Notes: a model not told the origin generated them from the sequence alone. Positions 51,524-60,429 are shown, counted from the first letter of the stretch. The stretch is DNA of 64,000 nucleotides from Rariglobus hedericola (GCF_007559335.1 NZ_VMBG01000002.1:798501-862500), one strand, 5' to 3'. Made by a program: numbers and translations.

Positions 51524-52951
51524 TCAGCGAACGGTGCGGAGCTGCACGCTGTCGACGAGGCGGTCCTCGGTGAGGATGTCGGTGGCGACGATCAGCTTGT
51601 CACCGACCTGCACGCGGCCCTCGCGAACGAGGAGGGCGATGGCGTTTTCGATGGTCGCGTTGGGATCGCTTTCGAGCTCGAGGATGAACGGCTCGACGCT
51701 GCGCATGATGCGAAGCTGGCGAAGCGTCTCGATGGTGTTGGTCATCGCGTAGATCGTGGCGTGCGCGGGGCGGAGAGCGGCGAGACCGCCGGCCATGTTA
51801 CCGTGGCGGGTGAAGGTCAGGATGGCCGAGCCGGGGAACTGGTGCGCGAGCAACACGGCGGATTTGAGGAGCTTGATCTTATCGCCGGAGACATGCTCGG
51901 GCTCGGCGAACGGGAACGGGCCTTCGAGCTCGATGCGGCGGGCGATCTTGTCGAGGGTCTGCACGCATTCCATCGGGTATTTGCCGACGGTGGTCTCGCC
52001 GGAGAGCATGACGCAGTCGGCTTTTTCGTAAACGGCGTTGGCGACGTCGGTGATCTCGGCGCGGGTGGGGACCGGCGAACTGATCATCGATTCGAGCGTG
52101 TGCGTCGCGATGATCACGGGCTTGCCGTGATGGAAGCAGGCCTTGACGGCGCGGCGCTGGATGACGGGGAGATCCTCGAGCGGGCACTCGATGCCGAGGT
52201 CACCGCGGGCGACCATCAGGGAGTCGGTGGCCTTGATGATTTCATCGAGGTTGGCGATGGCGGTCTGATCCTCGATCTTGGCGATGATCTTCGCCTTGGA
52301 GCCGTTGTTGGCGATGAACTCGCGGAGCTGGACGATGTCCTTGGCTTCGCGGACGAAGGACAAGGCGACGAAGTCGATGCCTTCCTCGATGCCCATGAGG
52401 GTGTCGAGACGGTCCTTCTCGGTGAAGGAGGGAAGGTTCACCTTCACGCCGGGGAGATTGATGTGGCGGCGGGAGCTGAGGGCGCCGGGGGTGAGGACTT
52501 TGCAGCGGATGTGATTGTGATCCTTGGCGAGGACCTCGAAGCGCATGAGACCGCTGTCGACCAGAACGATGTCACCGACGTGGATGTCGTTGACGATGTC
52601 CTGATAGTTGACGTTCACGGAGCGGATTTCTTCGCCCTCGCGGTCGCTGGGTTTGACGGTGAAGTCGAAGGTCTCGCCGACCTTGAGCTCGATGGGGGCC
52701 TCGACGTCGCCGGTGCGGATTTCAGGACCTTTGATGTCCATCATGATGGCGATCTCGCGGCCGATCTTCTTGGAAACGGCGCGGATGCGGCGGATCACGG
52801 CGCGGGTCCATTCGTGGTTGCCGTGGGCCATGTTGAGGCGGGCGATGTCGGCGCCTCCCAAGATGAGCTTCTCCAGCATTTCCTCGCTTTGAGTGGCAGG
52901 GCCGAGCGTGAAGATGATCTTGGTGCGACGAAGGGACGTGGACGTATGCAT
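51524..52951 (-). CDS. pyk: Pyruvate kinase
   Basis: 475 residues from the ATG at 52951; the frame extends 13 codons further without a better start. Catalyses phosphoenolpyruvate + ADP to pyruvate + ATP in glycolysis. Recognisable segments: TKIIFTLGPATQSEEMLEKL, ARLNMAHGNHEW, IMMDIKGPEIRTG, the active-site loop KIIAKIEDQTAIANLDEIIK with catalytic Lys, MVARGDLGIECPLEDLPVIQ, PTRAEITDVANAVYEKADCV, MLSGETTVGKYP. The usual ATQMLESM reads ATHTLESM, a small departure. The C-terminal allosteric domain is present (SAILTFTRHGNMAGGLAALR). Monocistronic, with its own terminator. Confidence 0.96.
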   Translation of the reverse strand: MHTSTSLRRTKIIFTLGPATQSEEMLEKLILGGADIARLNMAHGNHEWTRAVIRRIRAVSKKIGREIAIMMDIKGPEIRTGDVEAPIELKVGETFDFTVKPSDREGEEIRSVNVNYQDIVNDIHVGDIVLVDSGLMRFEVLAKDHNHIRCKVLTPGALSSRRHINLPGVKVNLPSFTEKDRLDTLMGIEEGIDFVALSFVREAKDIVQLREFIANNGSKAKIIAKIEDQTAIANLDEIIKATDSLMVARGDLGIECPLEDLPVIQRRAVKACFHHGKPVIIATHTLESMISSPVPTRAEITDVANAVYEKADCVMLSGETTVGKYPMECVQTLDKIARRIELEGPFPFAEPEHVSGDKIKLLKSAVLLAHQFPGSAILTFTRHGNMAGGLAALRPAHATIYAMTNTIETLRQLRIMRSVEPFILELESDPNATIENAIALLVREGRVQVGDKLIVATDILTEDRLVDSVQLRTVR

Positions 52952-53046
52952 AAACAGAGGATTCAGGCCGTTCGGCTCACCGATGGTCAATCTTTCTAAG
53001 CAGGCCGTGCGCTTAAAGAGCTGCCCTAAATTGTATTAAATGCGAA

Positions 53047-53844
53047 TTACAGCTCGCAGACGGCCGTTCCCCCCCCCGAGGCGACGATGTTGAACTGGCA
53101 GGTCAGCCGTGCACGCAGGTCTATAAGCGCCTTGTCGATGGCCTCGTGGCTGTTGCAATCGCGTGACAAGTGCGTGAGGAAAATCTGGCTCCAGCGCGGG
53201 CTCGCGACGGCACCGAGCAAGTCGCACATGGCTTGGTTGGACAGATGACCGTGGCGGCCGGAGATGCGCTGCTTGGTCGGCCAGGGGCGTTTCACATCGG
53301 CTTCGAGCAGGCGCGGGCAGTGGTTGCTTTCGACGACAACCACATCGACGTCGCGGATGCGTTCATGGATGTGTTGCGGTGCGTGACCGAGGTCCGTCAG
53401 CCACGCGATCCGGCGGCGCGGGGTGAACAGATCCGCCTCGTGCCCGTGCGAAAAGGTAAAGCCCACCGGTTCCTGCGCGTCGTGCGGCACATGAAAACTC
53501 TCGATCTCCAAGTCGCGAAAATGGAAACGCGAACCGGTTTCGAAGATCTGCCATTCCACCTTGTGATCGACCTTGGCCTGCACGGCGCGGGCGGTGGCGG
53601 CGTTGGCGAAGACCTTGATATGCGGAAACTTTTTCAATCCCTCGATACCGGCGCAATGATCGCCATGTTCATGCGTGATAAACACCGCGTCGATCTGCTC
53701 CAGCGCCTCGCCCGCGTCGTGGAGGAGCTGGCGAAGTTTGCGTTGGGTGAAGCCGGCGTCGATCAGCACGCGCGCCTGATCGGTGCGCAGCACGGCGCAA
53801 TTGCCCGCACTGCCACTGCCCAGGATTCTGAAACGCATCGCCAT
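53047..53844 (-). CDS. MBL-fold metallo-hydrolase of the WalJ/YycJ type
   Basis: 265 residues from the ATG at 53844 (MAMRFRILGSGSAGNCAVL); an internal ATG at 53838 is equally possible. The frame continues upstream to 54135 over the divergent gene, which is discarded. The metallo-beta-lactamase motif is THEHGDHCAGIEGL, with later ligands in SFHVPHDA, AWLTDLGHA and THLSRDCN. The opening FRILGSGSAGNC and ESNHCPRLLE match the YycJ/WalJ group, proposed single- or double-strand DNA nucleases, and relatives that act on RNA or small phosphodiesters. Active-site histidines and aspartate appear intact, so it should bind two metals. Confidence 0.92.
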   Translation of the reverse strand: MAMRFRILGSGSAGNCAVLRTDQARVLIDAGFTQRKLRQLLHDAGEALEQIDAVFITHEHGDHCAGIEGLKKFPHIKVFANAATARAVQAKVDHKVEWQIFETGSRFHFRDLEIESFHVPHDAQEPVGFTFSHGHEADLFTPRRRIAWLTDLGHAPQHIHERIRDVDVVVVESNHCPRLLEADVKRPWPTKQRISGRHGHLSNQAMCDLLGAVASPRWSQIFLTHLSRDCNSHEAIDKALIDLRARLTCQFNIVASGGGTAVCEL

Positions 53845-53956
53845 GTAGTCACCGATGAAGGCTGCGCGGGGCGGACGCGCAAGGGGGTTTTTGCATCCGG
53901 CGCGTGCAGACTGCGTATCTGCCTGCGCGTGAATTGACCGCGAAGCGTTTTTGCGT

Positions 53957-54451
53957 ATGTCCTGTTTGCTCCACATGCCGAAGAAAGCCGCCAAATCCAA
54001 ACCTGCCGCTCCTGTCCTGCGCCCGATGAAAGGCGTGGTCACGATCACTCGCCAGGTGCATTTCAACTCGGCGCACCGTCTCTGGAATCCTACCAAGAGC
54101 CAGGCGTGGAACGAGAAACAGTTTGGTCTTTGCACGAATCCGCACTGGCACGGTCACAACTATGTGCTGGAGGTTTCCCTGCGCGGGCAGCCCGATCCCG
54201 ACACCGGTTGCATCATGGATCTCGGCGATCTCAAAGATCTCTTGAACACGCACGTCGTGGACAAGTGCGATCATCGCAACCTTAACGACCAGGTCGATTT
54301 CCTGCGCGGTATCATTCCCTCGACCGAAAATCTGGTCATCGCCTTCTGGAATGAACTCCAGCCGCACATTCCCGCCGGCCGCCTGTATTGCGTGAAGCTT
54401 TACGAAACCCCGCGCAACTTTGCCGAATACCACGGTCCGGATGTTTCTTAA
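53957..54451 (+). CDS. 6-pyruvoyltetrahydropterin synthase, BH4 (PTPS-II) type
   Basis: 164 residues if started at the ATG at 53957; a second ATG at 53975 is possible. The chain has [11 protein letters not shown] with the first zinc His. The motif [14 protein letters not shown] places Cys59 five residues before HGH. CX5HGH is the signature of PTPS-II, the tetrahydrobiopterin type, as in mammalian PTPS; QueD enzymes show CX3HGH. The DKCDHRNLN charge-relay Asp-His pair, [13 protein letters not shown], and [10 protein letters not shown] with the pterin-anchoring Glu are all present. It converts 7,8-dihydroneopterin triphosphate to 6-pyruvoyltetrahydropterin. FolE2 and an SDR reductase follow downstream, completing a possible BH4-like pathway. 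Confidence 0.9.
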   Translation: MSCLLHMPKKAAKSKPAAPVLRPMKGVVTITRQVHFNSAHRLWNPTKSQAWNEKQFGLCTNPHWHGHNYVLEVSLRGQPDPDTGCIMDLGDLKDLLNTHVVDKCDHRNLNDQVDFLRGIIPSTENLVIAFWNELQPHIPAGRLYCVKLYETPRNFAEYHGPDVS

Positions 54452-54456
54452 TCACT

Positions 54457-54485
54457 AAGCGGGCGCGTCCACCCCGCGCTTTTTT
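54457..54485 (+). terminator. Terminator-like hairpin between the pterin synthase and folE2
   Basis: AAGCGGG (54457-54463) pairs with CCCGCGCTT (54473-54481) allowing a 2-base bulge, and a five-T run (54481-54485) follows. It starts 5 bases after the PTPS stop. With folE2 98 bases downstream, it may reduce read-through rather than end the transcript. Confidence 0.5.
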
Positions 54486-54549
54486 CAACTTTCAGCGTTT
54501 GCGAGCGGTTATCGTCACCCGCCGGACGCAGCAAAAAACAAAAACGAAT

Positions 54550-55533
54550 ATGCCGTCTTCCAAGAAAAAGCCCATGTATCTGCATCGCACCGCCGACGGT
54601 GCGGCCCCGCGCATCCAGCGCGGTTATGATACGAAGTTCAAAGTCACGCCCGCGTATCGCGCGTCGCTGCCCGACATGATGGAGACGGCCGAGGCGATCC
54701 CCGGCGCGCATGTGCCGATCCAGCAGGTCGGCATCTCAAATTTTAAACTGCCGCTCAAATACCGGACGAAGGACGGCAAGACGCTCACCCTCGAGACAAG
54801 CGTCACGGGAACGGTTTCGCTGCAAGCCGAGTTGAAGGGCATCAACATGAGCCGGATCATGCGCTCCTTCTACGATCACAAGGACGAGGTCACCACCGGC
54901 GAGTGGATGGGCAAGATTCTCAAAAGCTACTTGCGCAAGGTCGAGAGCAAGGCCGCGCGCTTGAAGATTCGTTTCTCGTATCCGATGACGCAGACCAGCC
55001 TGCGCAGCGGCTTGGACGGCTTTCAGTTTTACGACGTCGCTTTCGAAGGCGTGATGACGGCCGACGGACGTTACCGCCGGTTCATCCAGTTTGATTTTGT
55101 GTATTCGTCGGCCTGCCCGTGCTCGGCAGAGTTGTCGGAACATGCGCGAGATCAGCGCGGTGCCTACACCGTGCCGCATTCGCAGCGTAGCAAGGCGCGG
55201 CTGCTCATCGAGGAAGTCGAAGGCAAAAAAATCTGGATCGAGGACATCCATGCGCTGTGCGTGCGCGCGCTGCGGACCGAGACGCAGGTGATGGTGAAAC
55301 GTGAAGACGAGCAGGCGTTCGCCGAGCTCAACGGCGCGCACCTCAAGTTTGTCGAGGATGCCGCGCGCCTGCTCTACGCGGAACTCGCCAAGGACAAACG
55401 CATCGCGGACTTCCAGATCGCCTGCTCGCATCAGGAGTCGCTGCACTCGCATGACGCGGTGAGCGTCATCTGCAAAGGCGTGCCCGGCGGACTGGCGGCG
55501 GACTTCACCGAGTTTGGTCTGCTGCGTTGCTGA
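54550..55533 (+). CDS. folE2: GTP cyclohydrolase IB, zinc-independent (FolE2)
   Basis: 327 residues from the ATG at 54550; the frame extends upstream into the previous gene. Family features: [54 protein letters not shown], the active-site [20 protein letters not shown] with the catalytic Cys and the HSQRSKARL segment, KFVEDAAR with the conserved Glu, and [15 protein letters not shown]. It hydrolyses GTP to 7,8-dihydroneopterin triphosphate for folate, queuosine or biopterin. Unlike FolE it can use metals other than zinc, and in several bacteria it is induced by zinc starvation under Zur. A Zur-like gene lies 3 kb upstream, but no operator was recognised directly in front of folE2. Confidence 0.95.
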   Translation: MPSSKKKPMYLHRTADGAAPRIQRGYDTKFKVTPAYRASLPDMMETAEAIPGAHVPIQQVGISNFKLPLKYRTKDGKTLTLETSVTGTVSLQAELKGINMSRIMRSFYDHKDEVTTGEWMGKILKSYLRKVESKAARLKIRFSYPMTQTSLRSGLDGFQFYDVAFEGVMTADGRYRRFIQFDFVYSSACPCSAELSEHARDQRGAYTVPHSQRSKARLLIEEVEGKKIWIEDIHALCVRALRTETQVMVKREDEQAFAELNGAHLKFVEDAARLLYAELAKDKRIADFQIACSHQESLHSHDAVSVICKGVPGGLAADFTEFGLLRC

Positions 55534-55544
55534 TTCCGCACTTT

Positions 55545-56258
55545 ATGAAATCTCCCGTCATTCTCATCACCGGCGCGTCGCAGGGCATCGGGGCAGCCAT
55601 CGCCAAAGTGTTTGCCAAGGAGATGGGCAAAGGGGCGCGGCTCGCGCTCGTGGCTCGCAACGCCCGCAACCTGTCGACCGTGGCGCGCGCCTGTGCGAAA
55701 GCCGGGGCAACCGTCGAAGTGTTTGCCTGCGATGTGACCGACGAAGAGGCGGTGTCGGCGATGGCGGCGGCAGTGGTGAAACGTTTTGGCGTGGTCGATG
55801 TGCTCATCAATAATGCGGGTGTTTTTGAAGCGGCTGCATTTACGAAGACCAAGGTGGCGACGTTTGACCGCATCCTGGCGGCGAACCTGCGTAGTGCGTT
55901 TTTGGTTACGCAGGTGTTCGTGCCGGCGATGATCGCCAAGAAACACGGCGACGTGTTTTTCATGAGTTCGATCGCCGGTCTCGAAGCGTATCCGAACAGC
56001 GCGGCGTATTGCGCGGCAAAATTCGGGGTTACCGGGCTGGCGAAAGTGTTGCGTGCCGAGACGCGCGAGCATGGCGTGCGCGTGTGTTGCGTGCATCCCG
56101 GTGCGACATGGTCACCGTCGTGGTCGTCGAGCGGCGTGCCCGAGGATCGCATCATGCCGGCCGAGGATGTGGCGCGGGCGTTTTTCGATATTTACCGGCT
56201 CAGCCGTAATACGGTGATCGAGGAAATCGTGCTGCGTCCGCAATTGGGGGACCTGTAA
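55545..56258 (+). CDS. Short-chain dehydrogenase/reductase of the pterin cluster
   Basis: 237 residues from the ATG at 55545, 11 bases after folE2. The nucleotide-binding TGASQGIG (9-16) and ACDVTD are classical SDR, followed by LINNAGVF and catalytic Ser/Tyr/Lys in FMSSIAGLE and YCAAKFGV. RNARNLSTVARA after the second beta strand suggests NADPH preference. Sequence alone does not fix the substrate, and 3-oxoacyl reductases look alike. The neighbours PTPS-II and FolE2 make sepiapterin or 6-pyruvoyltetrahydropterin reduction the leading guess, giving tetrahydrobiopterin; this is inference. Confidence 0.88.
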   Translation: MKSPVILITGASQGIGAAIAKVFAKEMGKGARLALVARNARNLSTVARACAKAGATVEVFACDVTDEEAVSAMAAAVVKRFGVVDVLINNAGVFEAAAFTKTKVATFDRILAANLRSAFLVTQVFVPAMIAKKHGDVFFMSSIAGLEAYPNSAAYCAAKFGVTGLAKVLRAETREHGVRVCCVHPGATWSPSWSSSGVPEDRIMPAEDVARAFFDIYRLSRNTVIEEIVLRPQLGDL

Positions 56259-56424
56259 TTTGGCGTCGCCGCAGGACTGCACGCTGCAAGGCGGGTGCAG
56301 GGTGGGTATTGCGATTTGCAAGAGGACTTTCCTCGGAACAAACCGAGCGCGGAAGTAAGGTGTTTGAAATGGGAGTGTTATATTTTGGCACCTAGGCTGG
56401 CACGCATCCGGCGATAGTGAGTGC

Positions 56425-56688
56425 ATGAACACGTCGAACGCATTTGCATTCATCATCACTGGGCTACTGGCGGAGGCCCTGCATTTTCTTCCTGAGGTCA
56501 CCGGTGTGCGCGAAATGTGGCTCATGCTTATGGGCGTAGTGCTCATGCTCACCGGCGGTGTGTATCTGGCCCAAGCGTCCTGCGTGTGGCTGATTCCCCG
56601 TATGGTCACGCCAATGCTGGCCTTGTTGCCGAGCCGGACCTCCACCGGAACGCGCAGTGTGCCCGAGGGCGATCAAGCCACGGTGTAA
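56425..56688 (+). CDS. Small hypothetical membrane protein
   Basis: 87 residues starting MNTSNAFAFIITGLLAEALHF. Two hydrophobic helices (about 3-20 and 29-50, the second with MWLMLMGVVLMLTGGVYLA), then a short amphipathic stretch and a polar tail. A strong bidirectional terminator follows 25 bases after the stop, and a separate 166-base leader precedes it, so it is probably transcribed alone. No family recognised. Coding status rests on the coherent hydrophobic pattern and the terminator placement. Confidence 0.6.
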   Translation: MNTSNAFAFIITGLLAEALHFLPEVTGVREMWLMLMGVVLMLTGGVYLAQASCVWLIPRMVTPMLALLPSRTSTGTRSVPEGDQATV

Positions 56689-56712
56689 CCTGGCCGGTCT
56701 TTTAATGAGGCG

Positions 56713-56749
56713 AAAAAGCCCCGCAGCCTTTGGTGCTGCGGGGCTTTTT
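56713..56749. terminator. Bidirectional rho-independent terminator
   Basis: A 15-bp perfect stem begins AAAAAGCCCCGCAGC (56713-56727), with a 7-base loop CTTTGGT and the complementary arm ending in five T residues (56735-56749). It has a T-tract on both strands, so it serves the small membrane protein gene on the plus strand and the sucrose/MscS operon on the minus strand, whose last stop is at 56764. Confidence 0.93.
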
Positions 56750-56763
56750 GTAATTACGAGGGT

Positions 56764-57345
56764 TTAAATTCGTGCGTGATCGGTCTTGTTGAGTTGTTCG
56801 GCCAGCGAATGAGCGGAGCGTAGGGTGGGCGCACGCCGCTTCATGACGCGTTGAAAAAACAGATTGTTCGGGATCTGCATGACGCCGGAGTCCTCGGTTT
56901 GAAGCGTGGTGAAGATGAAGTTCAAATTGACCACGCGGCCGCGGACTTCCTCGCCGACAAATTCCACCTCGTCGCCGATATCAAACGGGCGCGTGATCAA
57001 AATCACCAGCGTGCACAACCAGTTGGACAGGACGCTCCACACGGCGATGAAACCGATGGCAACCATGGCGAGCACGGTGGTAAGCATCGTCCAGAGTCCG
57101 CCCAAATTGAATCCGAATACACCGAGCAGCAGCACGAGCGTGGCGCCGGTGATGATCCAGTCGCCGATCTTGAGGAACGGGGCGACATCGCGGTGTTCGA
57201 GGCGGGTGCGGTCGGCGAGGAGCTTGAGTCCGCGGTTGAGGACGAAATGCAGGATGAATGCGCCGATGATGATGGCGATTGCGGCGGGCAGGCTGGTGAT
57301 GACGCGGGCGAGGGCGAGTTGGAGTTGCGGGAGGATGTTATCCAT
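56764..57345 (-). CDS. Small MscS-family mechanosensitive channel
   Basis: 193 residues, shorter than E. coli MscS (about 286). Three membrane helices: AAIAIIIGAFILHFVLN, IITGATLVLLLGVFGF, and pore-like LTTVLAMVAIGFIAVWSVLSNW. The MscS beta domain follows (PFDIGDEVEFVGEEVRGRVV, LNFIFTTLQTEDSGVMQIPNNLFFQ). The C-terminal alpha/beta cage is cut to about 25 residues. The channel releases solutes on hypo-osmotic shock. It starts 3 bases after the fructokinase stop and is the last gene of the sucrose operon, which fits release of accumulated sucrose. Co-operonic channel and compatible-solute genes are informative but not proof. Confidence 0.9.
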   Translation of the reverse strand: MDNILPQLQLALARVITSLPAAIAIIIGAFILHFVLNRGLKLLADRTRLEHRDVAPFLKIGDWIITGATLVLLLGVFGFNLGGLWTMLTTVLAMVAIGFIAVWSVLSNWLCTLVILITRPFDIGDEVEFVGEEVRGRVVNLNFIFTTLQTEDSGVMQIPNNLFFQRVMKRRAPTLRSAHSLAEQLNKTDHARI

Positions 57346-57348
57346 TAA

Positions 57349-58257
57349 TCAGTGTTTCAGGTGGGTTGATGACGAAGGGTAGGCCGGAGTCGCGCCGCGC
57401 TGGGACGCGACCCATTCACCCGTGCGGCAGGCGCGGGCGAGGCTCTCTTCGTCGGAGAGCCGGCGCTGGAGAAGATGAGTGAGTAACGAGGCTAGAAAAG
57501 AGTCGCCGGCACCGACCGTATCGACGACCTCGACGGGCCGGCCGGGCTCCCAGTGCCACACACCGTCGCGAAGAAGCCCTGCGCCGCGTGAACCTGCCGT
57601 GATGCAGATGATCGGGCATCCGGCGATGTGATGAAGGCTGCGCGCGTGGGTTTCTTCTTTGCCGGGGATCTCCTCCCATTCGCCGCAAAGGCGGGCGGCT
57701 TCCTCGGCGTTGAGTTTTAAGAGAGTCGCACGCGGGGCGAGTCCGCGCACGAGCTCCAAGTCGTCGTGCGGAGCGCGGAGGTTCACATCAAACACACGCC
57801 ACGCCTGGTCGCGGCCGGGCAGCACGTCGAAGATGCGGTTGAGAACCGTGCGGTTAAACGGCGAGCGTTGGGCGAGTGAACCGAATACGAGTGCCTGCGC
57901 CCCGACGGCGGCCTGGGCGACGTCCTGAGTCATGAAAATCTGATCCCAGGCAACGCTGGTCGTGATGTCGTAACGCGCATCGCCATTGTCACCAAGCACG
58001 GCGCGCACGTAACCGGTGGGCAGGCCGCTGTGACGGGTGATGAGCTCCGTATCCAAATCCCAGTTGCGCAGGCGCAGCAGAAGTTCCTCGCCGAGCAAGT
58101 CGCGGCCGATGGCGGAGACGAGGCGGACATCGGCACCGTGCTGTTTGAGGTGATAGCCCACGTTAAACGGTGCTCCGCCGGCGAAGAGACCGGCGGGGAG
58201 GAAATCCCAAAGGATTTCACCGAAGCAGAGGATGCGCGGAGGGACGGATGACGGCAT
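57349..58257 (-). CDS. PfkB-family sugar kinase, probably fructokinase
   Basis: 302 residues, family-typical length. N-terminal ILCFGEILWDFLPAGLFAGG and GAPFNVGYHLKQHGADVRLV, with GRDLLGEELLLRL, form the first PfkB signature. The second is VVDTVGAGDSFLASLLTHLL, which includes the catalytic Asp and anion hole (GAGDSF). A conserved PTGYVRAVLGDNGDARYDI sugar-site segment is like that of bacterial fructokinases. It probably makes fructose-6-phosphate from fructose released by the fused glycosidase upstream, recycling it to sucrose-phosphate synthase. It lies 57 bases downstream of the fusion gene and immediately ahead of mscS. Confidence 0.88.
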   Translation of the reverse strand: MPSSVPPRILCFGEILWDFLPAGLFAGGAPFNVGYHLKQHGADVRLVSAIGRDLLGEELLLRLRNWDLDTELITRHSGLPTGYVRAVLGDNGDARYDITTSVAWDQIFMTQDVAQAAVGAQALVFGSLAQRSPFNRTVLNRIFDVLPGRDQAWRVFDVNLRAPHDDLELVRGLAPRATLLKLNAEEAARLCGEWEEIPGKEETHARSLHHIAGCPIICITAGSRGAGLLRDGVWHWEPGRPVEVVDTVGAGDSFLASLLTHLLQRRLSDEESLARACRTGEWVASQRGATPAYPSSSTHLKH

Positions 58258-58314
58258 GGCGGAGGACGGAAGACGGAGGACAGAATACAGACGGAATACG
58301 GGGGACGGACGGAG

Positions 58315-60408
58315 TTAGTCGTTGGTGAGGTGGGCGGGGTCGGCTTCGATTTCCTGGCAGGCGCGGATGAAGCACGCGGCGGACCACGCCTGGTAGGCCT
58401 TGCCCATGGGGCGGCCGGTCTGGCCGTGGGCCCACTCGTTGAATTCCCATTCCTGGTCGCGGCCGAGCTGGTTGAGTTTGGCGAGGCGCACCAGTTCACG
58501 GCAGGCGACCTCGTGGAAGCCGAGCCGATGAATGAAGCGCACCCACATGCCGCCGATAAACGGCCAGATGCCGCCGTTGTGATAGTGATGCGGCAGGTTG
58601 AGAAGATTGACCGTGTAGTAGGCACGCCAGTCGGGATCGCCGGCTTGCACGACCGGGTAAAGGTTGGCGCCGGGGTGAGGCTCATTGACGCCGACGCCCC
58701 ACATGAAACGAAATGCGGTGCGGGCGCGGTCCGCATCCAGAAGGTTCATCAGGTAGGCGAGGATGTTGGCGTAAACATCGCAGCGCCAGTTGAAGGCAAA
58801 CGGCGTGATCTCGGCGATGAGGTATTGGGTGTCGCCCATGCCAAACTGGCGTGAAGCGAAACGATTCGGAGCTTTGTCGGCGGCGCTGGGAGCCGTGCTC
58901 GGCCAGAAAAGATCCAGCACGCGGCCGCGAATGTTCTGCGACCAGCGGAGATAATCAGTGGCGCGTTCGTAGTCGCCGAGGAATTCTAGCATGCGGCCGT
59001 AGCAGACGTTGGCGCGATACCAGAGCACCTCGTCGTAAAGGACGTTGTAACTGCGGCCGAAGAGATCGGTCCAATCACCGGCTTCGGGGATTTCGAGAAG
59101 GCCGTCGTTGTTGCTGTCGTGCGCGCTGAGCCAGTTCATGGCGAGCTGAAGACGCTCGGCGTGGTGGCGCAGGAAGTCGTGGTCGCCGGTCGTGGTTACG
59201 AAATTATAAAACGCGATGATCACCCACAGTCCGCTGTCGATGGAGCAAATGCTGCCGACGCCCGAGTAGTCGGGGATGCCATCGTCGATGCGAACGTTGG
59301 CGGGGATTTGTCCGGTGGGTGAGGCCGCGTTGAGCAACGTGTCGAGCGTGCGGCGCTGGCATTCGCGGATGTCGGCATCGTCGAGATCAAGGGTGTTGAT
59401 GACTGTGATCGCGCCGTCGCGGGCCCAGACGCTGCGATAATTCGCATCGGTGCCGGTCACGGTGTTGTCTTCCAGCGAACAGGCGGAGAAACCGATCGGC
59501 GTGATGTTTTTTCGAAGGGCGATAAGCGCCTTTTCGTAGGCGGTCTTCAAGAAGTCCTTCTCGCTGTTATCGAGGGAGCCGAGACGCGTGCCGGTGAACA
59601 GCATGCGGAAACCGGGGGTGGTTTCATGACCGGGTTGCGGCGTGGTCTGGCTGGAGGGCAACTCGGCGATCACTCCGTAATGACGCAAGCCGTCGAGCAC
59701 GCCGTCAGCCATGACGAGACGCGAACAGTAGGCGGGAACATCGACCGTGGCCTCGAAGAGTTCAGGCAATGCGTTTTCCACGATGATGCCTTTGATGCCG
59801 GGCAGGCGGAACATGCTGCTGTCGTTGCCGGTGTCGCCGGCGACGGCCACTTGGGCGAGCGGGATGGCAAGATGTCCCGCGAGCCACTGGAGTGCGCCGC
59901 CCTTGGTGGCGCGACGCGGCAGGATGTCCAGGTCACGATTACTTGAATACACGATGCAGGCCTCGATTCCGGCGGCGGAGAGATGTTGATCGATGCTGCG
60001 AAGGGTTTCCGGCGTGGCGCTGTCGAGATACCAGCTGGATTTGAACTCCTCCTGGAAGTCGGCGGGTTGAGGACGTATGCCCGGCGTGCGGGCGACGATC
60101 TCGATGGCGCGAGAGAGATCCCAACCGTGGCGGATGTGCGCGGAGAATTCCTCCATGGATTTCTTGGCGCGGGTTTGCTGGATGCGCGTGCCGACTCCGC
60201 CGATGTAGTAATCGGGCGCGGGGAGTTTTCCGTCGGCGACGAGTTGCTGCATGTCGGCGACGAGGCGACCGCTGTTATAAACCAACAGCGGGCGTTTTTC
60301 GGCGGACAGGGATTTCCACGCGGTGGCAAAACGACGGGCCGACTCGGAGTTGCCGAGCAGGGTGTTGTCGATGTCGCTGCAGAAAAGACGGATGGATTCA
60401 GTGCTCAT
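58315..60408 (-). CDS. Fusion of sucrose-phosphate phosphatase and an (alpha/alpha)6 glycoside hydrolase
   Basis: 697 residues. Residues 1-250 are a HAD-IIB phosphatase of the sucrose-phosphatase type: LFCSDIDNTLLGN (nucleophile Asp), LVYNSGRLVADM, RRATKGGALQWL with the conserved Lys, and GDTGNDSSMF. Residues about 270-697 are an (alpha/alpha)6-barrel hydrolase like GH100 invertases or the GDE debranching clan: NYRSVWARDGAITV, GQIPANVRIDDG, SICSIDSGLWVIIAFYNFVT, PEAGDWTDLFGRSYNVLYDEVLWY, NWRCDVYANILAYL, HHYHNGGIWPFIGGMW. The first half should turn sucrose-6-phosphate into sucrose; the second may cleave sucrose or another glucoside. It follows sucrose-phosphate synthase by 21 bases and precedes fructokinase. 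SPS-SPP fusions are known, but I know of no SPP-glycosidase fusion as standard. Confidence 0.88.
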   Translation of the reverse strand: MSTESIRLFCSDIDNTLLGNSESARRFATAWKSLSAEKRPLLVYNSGRLVADMQQLVADGKLPAPDYYIGGVGTRIQQTRAKKSMEEFSAHIRHGWDLSRAIEIVARTPGIRPQPADFQEEFKSSWYLDSATPETLRSIDQHLSAAGIEACIVYSSNRDLDILPRRATKGGALQWLAGHLAIPLAQVAVAGDTGNDSSMFRLPGIKGIIVENALPELFEATVDVPAYCSRLVMADGVLDGLRHYGVIAELPSSQTTPQPGHETTPGFRMLFTGTRLGSLDNSEKDFLKTAYEKALIALRKNITPIGFSACSLEDNTVTGTDANYRSVWARDGAITVINTLDLDDADIRECQRRTLDTLLNAASPTGQIPANVRIDDGIPDYSGVGSICSIDSGLWVIIAFYNFVTTTGDHDFLRHHAERLQLAMNWLSAHDSNNDGLLEIPEAGDWTDLFGRSYNVLYDEVLWYRANVCYGRMLEFLGDYERATDYLRWSQNIRGRVLDLFWPSTAPSAADKAPNRFASRQFGMGDTQYLIAEITPFAFNWRCDVYANILAYLMNLLDADRARTAFRFMWGVGVNEPHPGANLYPVVQAGDPDWRAYYTVNLLNLPHHYHNGGIWPFIGGMWVRFIHRLGFHEVACRELVRLAKLNQLGRDQEWEFNEWAHGQTGRPMGKAYQAWSAACFIRACQEIEADPAHLTND

Positions 60409-60429
60409 GGTTTTATCAGGGGACTTGGA

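Noticed and set aside
56370-56420. TTGGCACC/TGGCACG pair suggesting a sigma-54 promoter before the small membrane protein gene
   Set aside because: The required -12 GC element at the proper spacing is missing.
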